Origin: Mucilaginibacter celer
GTDB lineage: Bacteria > Bacteroidota > Bacteroidia > Sphingobacteriales > Sphingobacteriaceae
Direction: 5' to 3'
NCBI RefSeq assembly: GCF_003576455.2
Contig: NZ_CP032869.1
Coordinates: 2,542,001 to 2,606,000 of the forward strand
DNA length: 64,000 nt
The notes below the pieces were generated by a model. That model searched no databases, was not told the DNA's origin, and worked only from the letters and a program-made list of their open reading frames with translations. Every line of letters starts with the position of its first letter. Position 1 is the stretch's first letter. The translations under genes were made by a program, and so were the position numbers. Shown in pieces: positions 35,916-44,607 of this stretch.

Positions 35916-38552
35916 TTGGCTTTTATTTTTTTGAATTCCTCCAACCTACGGGCTGCCGCATTGCGGAATCCCGACGGGTTTCGCGGCTATTATCATCTTA
36001 AGAAACTCATTTTTTTATTCCTCATTTCCCTTTCGCTGAATGTATCGGCACAACAAAATAATGTTGCGGGCGATAAACAGACACAGGTAAGCGGTCGGGT
36101 TACCGATGCGGTTTCTGGTGCTCCCCTGCCCTTTATCCGCGTTGCCTTTACGGGTAGTTCTTACAGCACCTCCACAGATAATCATGGCAACTATTCGCTA
36201 ACTGCACCCGGCTTGTTTAGCGAGGTGTCATTTTCATCGATGGGATACATGGCCGAGCGCCGCAAAATTAATCCGGGCCAGGTAAATAACCTGTCTGTTA
36301 AACTCAGGTATGCCGAAACCCAGTTAAAGGAAGTTAAGATAACATCGGGCAAAAGCAAGCGCTATCGCAATAAAGGTAATCCTGCCGTAGAACTTATTCA
36401 GCAGGTTATTGATCGTAAGGATCAAAACCGGATGCAAAGTTCAAATTACCTGCAATATGATTTGTACGAGCGGATTGGGCTTTCGTTCTTCAACCTGTCG
36501 GATAAGTTTATGAACGGGCGTTTTTTCAGCAAGTATAAATTTATGCTGGACAGCACTTCGAAGATAAACGGGCAAACCAAAATTTCGTTGCCCGCTTTTT
36601 TCAGCGAAAAACTGTCTGAAAACTATTATCGTAAAGATCCTTCAAAATCCATCCAGGTACTGAAAGCTCAAAGGCAAACCAACATTCTTAAATTTATTGA
36701 TACCGCAGGGCTTGAGATCTACCTTAACCGGCTTTATGGTAACAACATTGATATCTATACCAATAACATTTTTATTATTAACAGGCAGTTTCTGAGCCCG
36801 ATAGCTAATCACTCGCCCGATTTTTATAAGTTTTTCATTACCGATACCATTAAAACCTCGCCCGAAAAACTAATCGAAATCAGTTTTACGCCGCGCAATA
36901 CCGGCGATATTTTGTTTGAGGGCAAATTATATGTTACGATGGATGGCAGCTATGCCGTTAAAGCCTGCGAGCTGAATGTAAACAAGGATATCAATATCAA
37001 CTTTATGCGCAGCCTCAAAATTCAGCAGGATTTTAAGCGCGATTCGGGGCATTATTTCCTGTTTAAAAGCAATGTGCAGGCTGATTTTGGCTTGTTTAAG
37101 GATAAGGGAATGGCAATTTTTGGCGAACGAACGGCGGTGTTCACCAACTATAAACAAAATGCCCCTCAGCCCGCCGCCTTTTACGAAGGAAAAGATCAAC
37201 AAACCGTTGAAAACCCCAGCCAAAACGATACCGCCTATTGGGCACTTCATCGCCCCGATACCCTAACCCGCCGCCAGGTAGCCGTGTACGCCAACATCAC
37301 CAAACTTGAACGCATGCCCGCATTTAAGCGCGATACCTGGATAGCCTCGACACTTACGGGCGGTTATGCCGCCGTTGGCCCGGTACAGTTAGGGCCACTG
37401 GGCTCAACTTATGCCTACGACTCGCAGGAGGGTTCGAGGTTGCAGATAGGCGGCCGAACGACACCGCAGTTTAACAAAACCGTTTATCTTGAAGATCACA
37501 TCGCTTACGGCTTTCGCGATCAGCAGGTAAAATATAATCTCAACACCTATCTTTCGTTAAACCAGGTATCGCCATTCAGGTATCCACGCAATTATTTTAA
37601 ACTCAGTTACCGGTATGATGCCGATTTGCCCGGGCATAGCCTTACCGTTATCCCGGAGCAGGCCGCACTTACCTCGTTCAGCACCGGTAAAACCGATTAT
37701 TGGTTGTATAACAAAACTTATACGGTTGCTTATGTGCGCGATTTTGAAAATCATTTTTCATTCAATATAGCTTTCAGAAACTGGAACCAGCAGCCGGCAG
37801 GGACGCTCGAATTCAGATCGAACAACGGAGATAACAAACTGATTCACAATTTAACCGCCACCGAACTTGAACTGAACATGCGATACGCACCGCACGAACA
37901 GATTATACAGGGTACCGAAGAACGCCATACCATCCGCAGCAGGTTCCCGATTTTTAACCTGCAGATTACGCATGGCTTTAAGGATGTATTTAACAGCTCA
38001 TACACTTATAACAATATCGACGCGAATATCTACAAGCGGTTTTACTTTTCGCAGCTGGGCTATGCCGATATTACTTTGTTAGGTAATATCACAACCGGCA
38101 AGGTTCCGTTCCCCCTGCTCAATATTTTGCGGGCCAATCAATCCATAGCGTACGATGCCAACGCTTACAATAAAATGAATTACCTTGAGTTTGTAAGCGA
38201 TCATTATATCGGCTTGAATTACACCCAGGCATTTAACGGTTTTATTTTGAACAAGATCCCGCTCATCCGCCATTTAAAATGGCGCGAATTTTTGTCGGTT
38301 AAAGTATTATATGGTGGCATTCGCGAAGAGAACAATCCTTTGCTTTCAAAAAATCTGTACCAGTTCCCGGTAGCATCTAATGGCTCGAACGGTACATTTT
38401 CATTAGGCAGCACCCCTTACGTTGAAGGTGGGGTTGGCATAGGCAATATTTTTAAGTTTTTAAGGATAGATGTGATCAAGCGGTTCAATTATCTCGATCA
38501 TCCGGCGGTTTCACCTTACGGGGTTAAGCTTGGCTTCAGGCCACATTTGTAG
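35916..38552 (+). CDS. DUF5686 family protein with carboxypeptidase-regulatory-like N-terminus
   Basis: Up to 878 aa. The export signal 'LKKLIFLFLISLSLNVSAQQN' is clear, but no ATG lies in frame before it: candidate starts are TTG at 35916, 35931 or 35961, and the codon where Met would be expected is CTT. After the signal a carboxypeptidase-regulatory-like domain (about 55-140, 'QVSGRVTDAVSGAPLPFIRV') precedes the DUF5686 region ('GNPAVELIQQVIDRKDQN' at about 155, then long beta-rich sequence to the end, 'GVKLGFRPHL'). Such proteins are taken to be outer-membrane barrels of unknown function, common in Bacteroidota. The gene stands alone. Start position is uncertain; the rest is firm. Confidence 0.85.
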   Translation: MAFIFLNSSNLRAAALRNPDGFRGYYHLKKLIFLFLISLSLNVSAQQNNVAGDKQTQVSGRVTDAVSGAPLPFIRVAFTGSSYSTSTDNHGNYSLTAPGLFSEVSFSSMGYMAERRKINPGQVNNLSVKLRYAETQLKEVKITSGKSKRYRNKGNPAVELIQQVIDRKDQNRMQSSNYLQYDLYERIGLSFFNLSDKFMNGRFFSKYKFMLDSTSKINGQTKISLPAFFSEKLSENYYRKDPSKSIQVLKAQRQTNILKFIDTAGLEIYLNRLYGNNIDIYTNNIFIINRQFLSPIANHSPDFYKFFITDTIKTSPEKLIEISFTPRNTGDILFEGKLYVTMDGSYAVKACELNVNKDININFMRSLKIQQDFKRDSGHYFLFKSNVQADFGLFKDKGMAIFGERTAVFTNYKQNAPQPAAFYEGKDQQTVENPSQNDTAYWALHRPDTLTRRQVAVYANITKLERMPAFKRDTWIASTLTGGYAAVGPVQLGPLGSTYAYDSQEGSRLQIGGRTTPQFNKTVYLEDHIAYGFRDQQVKYNLNTYLSLNQVSPFRYPRNYFKLSYRYDADLPGHSLTVIPEQAALTSFSTGKTDYWLYNKTYTVAYVRDFENHFSFNIAFRNWNQQPAGTLEFRSNNGDNKLIHNLTATELELNMRYAPHEQIIQGTEERHTIRSRFPIFNLQITHGFKDVFNSSYTYNNIDANIYKRFYFSQLGYADITLLGNITTGKVPFPLLNILRANQSIAYDANAYNKMNYLEFVSDHYIGLNYTQAFNGFILNKIPLIRHLKWREFLSVKVLYGGIREENNPLLSKNLYQFPVASNGSNGTFSLGSTPYVEGGVGIGNIFKFLRIDVIKRFNYLDHPAVSPYGVKLGFRPHL
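35949..35973. repeat. Hairpin over the translation start region of the DUF5686 gene
   Basis: Arms 35949-35959 and 35963-35973 (CGGGCTGCCGC / GCGGAATCCCG) pair over 11 positions with two mismatches and a 3-nt loop, just ahead of the signal-peptide codons. It is GC-rich in an AT-rich surrounding and looks like a small inserted palindromic element. Confidence 0.5.
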
Positions 38553-38629
38553 CGAAAACTCTTGGTTATTTAACGCCGATGCTATTGAGGATTAGTTTCC
38601 TGCGCCCCGGCATCAGTGATAATTTATTC

Positions 38630-38818
38630 TTAATTACCCATTACCCATTTATTGCGCATACAGCCATAGCATTTATAACGCTTTACAGGCAACCAGAACA
38701 ACAGATATCGCATAAACCATGTACGGCGGATTCGCTCGAGGTTTGATCGTTCGGTTTCACCACACGGGCATAGCCGTTTTTGCACGGATGGTTTTAAAAT
38801 CGGTTCAGTACTCATCAA
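38630..38818 (-). CDS. Small zinc-ribbon-like hypothetical protein
   Basis: 62 aa, basic, with CPCG at 17-20 and CYGC at 50-53, separated by 'SNLERIRRTWFMRYLLFWLP' and 'KRYKCYGC'. Two Cys pairs around a beta-hairpin suggest a small zinc ribbon, with an amphipathic Arg/Trp-rich middle that could touch membrane or nucleic acid. It reads convergently toward the DUF5686 gene and stands alone. I do not recognise a named family. The composition and paired cysteines argue that it is real rather than chance, but there is no neighbour to support it. Confidence 0.5.
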   Translation of the reverse strand: MMSTEPILKPSVQKRLCPCGETERSNLERIRRTWFMRYLLFWLPVKRYKCYGCMRNKWVMGN

Positions 38819-39147
38819 TGGGCAGATTAAGGTAAACTTACTCTCCTCAAATTTAGAAATAACCGGTTAATCAAATATAGCCAAAGGTTGTGCATAATTA
38901 AAGCAGAAAAACATATTTATTTATGCACAATGTTTTAATATTTTAGATGGACTATTGTTCGAAATGGGATTTGAACCGAAGAAATGTTGCCAAATAGATA
39001 GCGTGAATTACAAAATACCGGCTCTTGTTACGGGATTTTTAAGCCAGTATAAATTTTTTTTCAAAAAAAATATCGTTCCTAACATTTTGAATAGCAGTTG
39101 CTTCATGGCCATAAACGTCGACATACAGTTTTAATTCGTATTTCAAA
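38819..39147. other. AT-rich intergenic stretch
   Basis: No gene, repeat or operator was recognised in this stretch between the small ORF and the tRNA promoter. Confidence 0.5.
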
Positions 39148-39178
39148 TTTGGCAATCCGGCCCGGATTTGTACTTTTG
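39148..39178 (+). promoter_or_regulatory. Bacteroidota-type promoter of tRNA-Ser
   Basis: TTTG at 39148-39151, exactly 19 bp of spacer, and TACTTTTG at 39171-39178 match the TTTG-N19-TAnnTTTG consensus. The tRNA begins 5 bp downstream, so the transcript would have almost no leader. Confidence 0.8.
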
Positions 39179-39183
39179 CGCCC

Positions 39184-39268
39184 GGAGAGTTGGCAGAGTG
39201 GTCGATTGCGGCAGTCTTGAAAACTGTTGAACTGAGAGGTTCCTGGGGTTCGAATCCCTAACTCTCCG
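39184..39268 (+). tRNA. tRNA-Ser (anticodon UGA)
   Basis: The acceptor stem GGAGAGT (39184-39190) pairs with ACTCTCC (39261-39267), with G73 after it. The anticodon stem-loop 39211-39227 presents CTTGAAA with anticodon TGA at 39218-39220. The variable arm is long, as in all serine tRNAs, and the T-loop reads GGTTCGAATCCC. CCA is not encoded. It reads UCA codons, and UCG or UCU by wobble. Confidence 0.97.
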
Positions 39269-39288
39269 CTAAGTATTATTCAATTAGG

Positions 39289-39325
39289 AAAGCGCAGTAA
39301 ATGAATTATTTACTGCGCTTTTTGC
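39289..39325 (+). terminator. Rho-independent terminator of tRNA-Ser
   Basis: A perfect 14-bp stem (AAAGCGCAGTAAAT 39289-39302 with ATTTACTGCGCTTT 39308-39321), a 5-nt loop and a following T-run lie 21 bp after the tRNA. The right arm overlaps the last codons of the opposing GH2 remnant. Confidence 0.9.
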
Positions 39326-40772
39326 TTTGAGTTATACTGCTTGATATTTTTAATTCCCGACCGTATAAACCTTTCGAACGGGCTTTTATCACCAATGAAC
39401 CAGGCTGTCCGATTCTCGCTTTTACGATGACAAGCGCCATGCCATTTAGTGCTTTCCGGTTTTTTGACGGAAATGCTGTGAGATCTGATGGATCACCGTT
39501 ATCTGTAGCAACTATTTCACCCAAGCCTGATATTGAAAAAGTAATATCATTATCTGCATCAGGCACTATATGCCCCTCCTTGTCCAATACTCTTACAGTA
39601 ATAAAGGATAGATCAGAGCCATCGGCTTTTATAGTCTGGCGATCTGCAGTCAATTCCAATTTGGCTGCAACACCCACAGTTTTAATTGTCTCAACAGCCC
39701 AGGGCTTGCCATTTTTGTAGGTCTTTACTTTAAGTTCTCCCGCCTGATATTTAACACTATCCCATCTAAACCGGTATTCATGTTCACCTTTTTTCTTCCG
39801 TCCCTGCGATTTTCCGTTTAAAAACAATTCTGCTTCGTTGGCTGATGAAAAAACGTGTACGGGTGTAATTTGGCCCTCTCTTCCCGGCCATGTCCAATGA
39901 GGTAAAATGTGCGCAAACTTTAAATCCGGACGCCACCTTGATTGATAAAGATAAAACCTGTCCTTTTTAAAACCAGCAAGATCTATGATACCCGAATAAG
40001 AACTACGGGCTGTATAATACGGCGTAGGCTCGCCCAGGTAATCCCATCCTGACCATACAAACTCGCCTGCCACAAAAGGATGTTTATCCTGCGACATAAA
40101 AACCTTATCGGGCGAGGCACCGAACTGAGCCGTATACAATTCATAAGCGCTAACAAAGCGGTGATTCGGATCGCCGCCTGATGTATCGTTCACCGGCGCG
40201 CGTATCCCATCATAAACAGGAAAAATATAAGCCCCCCGTGTACTCAGCGTAGATGCTGTTTCGCTGCTAATGATCATTTTCTCGGGAAATTTAGCATGAA
40301 AAGCAGGGTATAAAGGAGTTGTCCGGATACCTTTCAGATTTGCATAAGCCGGGGCATCCCTGATTCCCTCGCCCTGGTAATTAAGAGAAATAAGATCAGT
40401 TGAATGAGGAAATGGCATATTTGGCCGGGCATAATTCATGGATGCAGCGGTAGACCTTTGCTTCGAAGTATCGCTTAAAAAATCATTTGCCGTTGGCAAA
40501 ATCCATTTCTTCAATACATTGAAGAGGTTCCTTCAAAATTAGTTTGCGATGGGCGACTATCGGCAACAACATCATCTTTACGATTATTAACTACCGGGCG
40601 CTCATCATACATCAGGTCATCACCCTTCCCATCATAACGCATAAAGCCATCCATTATTAATATTAATGCGTTCCCTTCCCGTGGCCACCCCATGTTGCTT
40701 TTGTTGTGCCGACGCAGAAAATGATGCCAGAAGTATCAAAATTGAGACAAACAAAGGAAATTTCGACGGCAT
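39306..40772 (-). pseudogene. GH2 beta-galactosidase-type gene, frameshifted and internally deleted
   Basis: The true start is the ATG at 40772, giving a signal peptide (MPSKFPLFVSILILLASFSA, then SAQQ) and 'GRERININNGW', the usual GH2 opening. A frameshift ends this frame at 'WLYAL'. The next frame continues with 'RYDGKGDDLMYDERPVVNN' to about 40,512, and a second shift leads to 'LKKWILPTANDFL'. At 'DTSKQR/STAASMNYARP' the sequence jumps to the second half of the catalytic barrel, so the jelly-roll, Ig-like and first barrel part (several hundred residues) are gone. What remains has 'ISSETAST' (nucleophile Glu, about nt 40,260), a DUF4982 domain ('SANEAELFLNGKSQGRKKKG') and a C-terminal Ig-like domain. 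It cannot make a working enzyme. Confidence 0.85.
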
Positions 40773-41920
40773 CAAACGACAGCAATTGCCAGATAGACCT
40801 TGTTTGCACCGTCAGTAATGCTATAGCTATTATTGGTAGTAAAACCTACCCGGAATAGTTTTCCTATTCCCTGGTCAAGCGATCCTCTTAGTGAAATACG
40901 GTTGTATTGCGAAAGCGGTACAGGTGCTTCATCGCGGTAGTAGCCCACGCCAAATTTATAGCTGCCTTTTTGGGTTCCGCCGGTTACGCTGATATCATGG
41001 TTGGTTACAGCCGCGGGGCGGTAAAAAAGGTGCTGCCAATCGGTATTGGTTTTGCCCGTGGTATCTTCATCAGCCCCGGGGTTTTTGTTCAGCCCGGCCC
41101 TTTTTCTTAAGGCCAGGTATTTGCCCGCCTGCATCATCGGATATTTCAATACATCTTTAGCACCGTGATAACCAGAGTAAGCCACCTGCGGTTCCTGGCC
41201 GGCGCTCCCTTTTTTGGTGGTGATCAATATTACACCGTTTGCACCGCGCGAACCATAAATGGCAGTTGCCGAAGCATCTTTCAAAATGTCAACACTCCGG
41301 ATATCATCAAGGCTGATATCGGCAATGGTTCCGCCAAAAGGAATCCCGTCAAGCACGATCAGGGGATCGTTAGAGGCGTTGATAGAACGCGTACCGCGGA
41401 TGCGGATCTGCATGGTGGCACCCGGCTTTGTAGAGGTTTGGGCAAGCTCCGCACCCGCAACCCGGCCCTGCAGCGCCTGCGCTATGTTGGCCGATGGTAT
41501 TTCATTAAGTTTAGCTCCGCTGATGGAAGCCACAGAACCCGTAACCGCTTCCTTGCGCTGGCTCCCATAACCAACCACAATAACATCGGTTAAGCTTTTA
41601 GGCTCGGGCACCAGGGTAATAGTGATGTTGCTTTGGTTGTTGATAGACATCCTGCGTAACATAACCTACAGACGATACCTGGAGCGATGCGTTTCGCGGC
41701 GCCGAGATCTGGAAACCGCCGTCGGCATCGGTAGTAGTACCTGTTTTGGCTCCTTTTATCCGTACGGGTTCGTCCATAACACGGCCTTTAACGGCAGCAT
41801 TCTGAGCGTACAGGTTAAAGGAAAAAAACTTAACAAGGCTATCAGCAAAAGCGCGGAGGCCTTTTTAGAAGGCGGTATATCACCAGCCCTTTCTTTTTTT
41901 GTGTAAATTTTTACTCGCAT
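40772..41920 (-). pseudogene. susC remnant: frameshifted, C-terminal barrel deleted
   Basis: From the ATG at 41920 the frame opens with a SusC-like leader ('KKASALLLIALLSFF') and breaks. The signal-end and regulatory domain continue in another frame ('NLYAQNAAVKGRVMDEPV', then 'TTTDADGGFQISAPRN' and 'SSVGYVTQDV'), with about ten residues missing after 'DEPV'. A second shift near 41,652 leads to the long frame 41,662-40,772 with 'TDVIVVGYGSQRKEAVTGSV' and 'DILKDASATAIYGSRGANGV'. This stops after 'SITDGANK', where roughly 700 barrel residues should follow. Its stop TGA overlaps the GH2 start in TGATG, showing that susD and most of susC were removed by one deletion. An operator at 42067-42078 lies 146 bp upstream. 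Confidence 0.88.
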
Positions 41921-42030
41921 AAATTCATTTTATAATTGGTTTGAAGTATAGGGTTTATAGGGTTTCTTACTGAAAGTCCCCGGTCCTTGACCCGGGAGAT
42001 TTCGTTTTTTTATTTATTAACTGACTCATC

Positions 42031-42336
42031 TCACCTGTTTTGCGAAAGGCATTTGATTTCAATTACGCAATCGATTGCAAAATCAAAGGATCGGAAACAC
42101 TTCAGGTTTCTTAAAAAATAGTTTATCATATAATGGTGTAACCAAACGCTTTTCGGCTGTGCTGATCTTTTAAATCGTGATATACTGAGAATTTCTTCTT
42201 TTGTATTGTGCCCAAAATCACGAAGCAAATGATCAATTCTAATTACCGATACTTTAAGGTTTTCTATAAGTTTCGGCATGGCAAGGCTCCCTTTACGAAG
42301 AAAAAGCGTCGCAAAGTCTTCAGGATTATTATCCAA
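42031..42336 (-). CDS. Doubtful 101-aa ORF in operator-rich intergenic region
   Basis: The frame starts at 42336 and reads MDNNPEDFATLFLRKG, then 'LIENLKVSVIRIDHLLRDFG'. The first half has protein-like composition; the second half is Cys/Phe-rich and low in quality. I recognise no family. One operator lies inside it (42067-42078) and another 13 bp before its start. It may be a chance frame or the remains of a gene. The whole gap 41,931-42,595 is otherwise AT-rich and holds three operators and no other gene. Confidence 0.25.
   Translation of the reverse strand: MDNNPEDFATLFLRKGSLAMPKLIENLKVSVIRIDHLLRDFGHNTKEEILSISRFKRSAQPKSVWLHHYMINYFLRNLKCFRSFDFAIDCVIEIKCLSQNR
42067..42078. promoter_or_regulatory. 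LacI-type operator A (GCAATCGATTGC)
   Basis: A 12-bp perfect palindrome, flanked C on the left and A on the right, one of seven related sites in 12.9 kb. It is 146 bp upstream of the susC remnant's start, the expected place for control of that former operon. Confidence 0.75.
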
Positions 42337-42349
42337 AGTGCTTAATTGA

Positions 42350-42361
42350 GCAATCGATTGC
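42350..42361. promoter_or_regulatory. LacI-type operator B (GCAATCGATTGC)
   Basis: Perfect core palindrome between the divergent susC remnant and the esterase gene. It lies 140 bp from operator C, which would allow looping. Confidence 0.75.
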
Positions 42362-42488
42362 TATTTAAATGGCAAATTAGGGATAAAGCTCAGTTGGCTA
42401 ATTACGCCTCTAATGCGGTTGTTCATATAAAAAGAAGAAAATTAGTTTATTAAAATTGGCGATTGCAAGATAATATATTTTTTAAATG

Positions 42489-42502
42489 TGCAATCGATTG
42501 CA
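42489..42502. promoter_or_regulatory. LacI-type operator C (TGCAATCGATTGCA)
   Basis: A full 14-bp perfect palindrome located 94 bp before the start of the esterase gene at 42596. Confidence 0.8.
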
Positions 42503-42595
42503 GTATTATTTTTTATTTATAACTTACATCGCTCTTAAAATCATGTTTTAAACCATTGGCGGATAGCCCAACACTCCTTATAAACTACTGTAGAT

Positions 42596-44524
42596 ATGAC
42601 ACTTAAGAAATTATTGAGCCTGATCGCGATCATTCTGACCAGCTTTATTTCGCGTGCCGAAATACGCCTCCCCGTCATAATGAGTGACGGCATGGTGTTG
42701 CAACGCAATCAAAAAATCAAAATATGGGGATGGGCCGCTCCTTCAGAGCATGTTACAATTCAATTCAGGAACAGGAAATTTAAAACCCTTGCTTCAGGTG
42801 ACGGAAAGTGGCTGATAACACTGCCACCAACGGAAGCCGGCGGGCCATACACAATGGACATAGATGGATCAAATCATATTCAACTAAAGGATATCCTTAT
42901 TGGCGATGTATGGCTGTGTTCGGGCCAATCAAATATGGTACACCAGATGGAGTTGCACAAAGTGCGTTATGCCAAAGAGATTGCCGGTGCAAAAAACGCT
43001 GCTATAAGGCAATTTGCCATAACCAATAGAGCTAATATGCAAAATCCGCAGGAAGATGTTCCGGGTAGCAAATGGAAAAAAGCCGATTCTGCCGGTATCG
43101 GCGAATTTTCGGCTGTGGCCTATTTTTTTGCAAAAGCGCTTTATCAGAAGTACCATGTACCTATCGGTTTGATCAATTCGAGCTGGGGGGGCACTCCTAT
43201 TGAGGCCTGGATGAGTGAAGAAAGCCTGAGAGATTTTGCCGATATCGAACTTTTAATTAAAAGAAACAGAGATACAGCATTCCTTAATAGCCTACGAAAA
43301 GATGCTTTGGCAAATAAGTCTGTACCCTATCAGCAGGATAAAGGGCTTACCGAAAAATGGTTCGATCCTGGGTACATAACCAAAGGATGGCGCAGAATTG
43401 CCGTTCCGGGATACTGGGAAGACCAGGGCATCCGCAACCTCGACGGCGTGGTATGGTACCGCCGTGAGGTCAACATTCCGCAAAGCATGCTCAACTCACA
43501 GGTCAAAATATTTTTGGGGAGAATAGTAGATGCTGATGTGGTTTACGTTAACGGGAAACAGATCGGCTCTACATCATATATGTACCCGCAACGACGATAT
43601 AACATCCCTCCAAACACCTTAAAACCCGGTAAAAACCTGTTTGTTGTTCGCGTCACCAACAATTCGGGCAAGGGTGGTTTTGTGCCCGATAAACCATATC
43701 AGCTTATTTGTGGTGCCGATACTATTGACCTTACAGGCTACTGGCAATATAAAGTAGGGTTGGTAAACAAACCAGAGGGTAGCGTTGCAGGCGGGGGTAT
43801 CGCGGTTCAAAATCAACCAACGGCTTTGTTCAATTCAATGATAGCCCCTATTACTAATTACAACATTATAGGCTTTGTATGGTATCAGGGCGAATCAAAT
43901 ACCGGCAACCCCACCCAGTATGCAAAACTCCAGCCCGCCATGATCCGCGATTGGCGGCTAAAATGGCAAATGGCCAACGCGCCCTTCCTATTTGTGCAAC
44001 TTCCGGGCTTTATGGAAATGAACTATTTGCCATCCGAAAGCCAATGGGCCCAATTTCGCGAGGCTCAGGCAGCTTCATTGTCTGTACCTAATACAGCAAT
44101 GGCTGTAGCTATTGACCTTGGCGAATGGAACGATATTCATCCGGATGCAAAAAAAGAAGTTGGCGAAAGATTGGCCCTCCAGGCTGAAAAACTTGCCTAT
44201 GGAGATAAAAATATTGTAGCGTCAGGCCCTGTTTTTCAATCAGCAAAAATTGATGGCGACAAGATCATCATCAGCTTTGATTATTCGGGTTTGGGACTTT
44301 GTACCAAAGATGGCGAAGAACCGCAGGAATTTGCCATAGCCGGAGCCGATAAAATTTTTTCATGGGCCAAGGCCACCATTAATGGCAATACTGTGGTATT
44401 AAGCAGTACAGATGTACCTCGTCCGCTATATATTCGGTACGCATGGGCAGATAACCCGGTCAATCCTAATTTAATCAACAACGAAGGCTTACCGGCGATG
44501 CCTTTTCGTACAGATAAACCATAA
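42596..44524 (+). CDS. Sialate O-acetylesterase/SASA-family carbohydrate acetylesterase
   Basis: 642 aa with a signal peptide ending near SRAEI (residue 22). The SGNH-like esterase core starts with 'IGDVWLCSGQSNM' (Ser112, nucleophile). It continues with 'LINSSWGGTPIEAWMS', 'GFVWYQGESN' and 'DLGEWNDIHPDAKKEVGERLAL', which holds the Asp-x-x-His pair of this family. Between about 270 and 395 a jelly-roll domain like the sugar-binding domain of GH2 enzymes is inserted ('GVVWYRREVNIPQSML', 'YVNGKQIGS'). Enzymes of this family remove O-acetyl groups from sialic acids or from xylan. Neighbouring GH67, CE15 and GH43 genes make acetylxylan the likelier substrate. Operator C and the other two sites lie upstream; the SDR gene follows after 83 bp in the same operon. 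Confidence 0.88.
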   Translation: MTLKKLLSLIAIILTSFISRAEIRLPVIMSDGMVLQRNQKIKIWGWAAPSEHVTIQFRNRKFKTLASGDGKWLITLPPTEAGGPYTMDIDGSNHIQLKDILIGDVWLCSGQSNMVHQMELHKVRYAKEIAGAKNAAIRQFAITNRANMQNPQEDVPGSKWKKADSAGIGEFSAVAYFFAKALYQKYHVPIGLINSSWGGTPIEAWMSEESLRDFADIELLIKRNRDTAFLNSLRKDALANKSVPYQQDKGLTEKWFDPGYITKGWRRIAVPGYWEDQGIRNLDGVVWYRREVNIPQSMLNSQVKIFLGRIVDADVVYVNGKQIGSTSYMYPQRRYNIPPNTLKPGKNLFVVRVTNNSGKGGFVPDKPYQLICGADTIDLTGYWQYKVGLVNKPEGSVAGGGIAVQNQPTALFNSMIAPITNYNIIGFVWYQGESNTGNPTQYAKLQPAMIRDWRLKWQMANAPFLFVQLPGFMEMNYLPSESQWAQFREAQAASLSVPNTAMAVAIDLGEWNDIHPDAKKEVGERLALQAEKLAYGDKNIVASGPVFQSAKIDGDKIIISFDYSGLGLCTKDGEEPQEFAIAGADKIFSWAKATINGNTVVLSSTDVPRPLYIRYAWADNPVNPNLINNEGLPAMPFRTDKP

Positions 44525-44607
44525 CCACCCTGGTATTGCCACAGGTTCAATTATATACAACAAATAAAACCACATAAAACTCAAGGGCGTATTTGCCCAT
44601 ATCATTT

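Noticed and set aside
39306..40514. A complete 402-aa secreted beta-galactosidase
   Set aside because: The apparent start is a TTG within 'LKKWILPTAN', the real N-terminus lies in other frames upstream, and half of the catalytic barrel is missing.
40772..41662. A short functional SusC of 296 aa
   Set aside because: It lacks signal and barrel, and the missing N-terminal parts are found upstream in other frames.
41975..42000. Imperfect hairpin (CCCGGTC / GACCCGGG) downstream of the operator region
   Set aside because: It lies in the susC remnant leader, has a bulged short stem and no T-run, so neither terminator nor riboswitch is supported.
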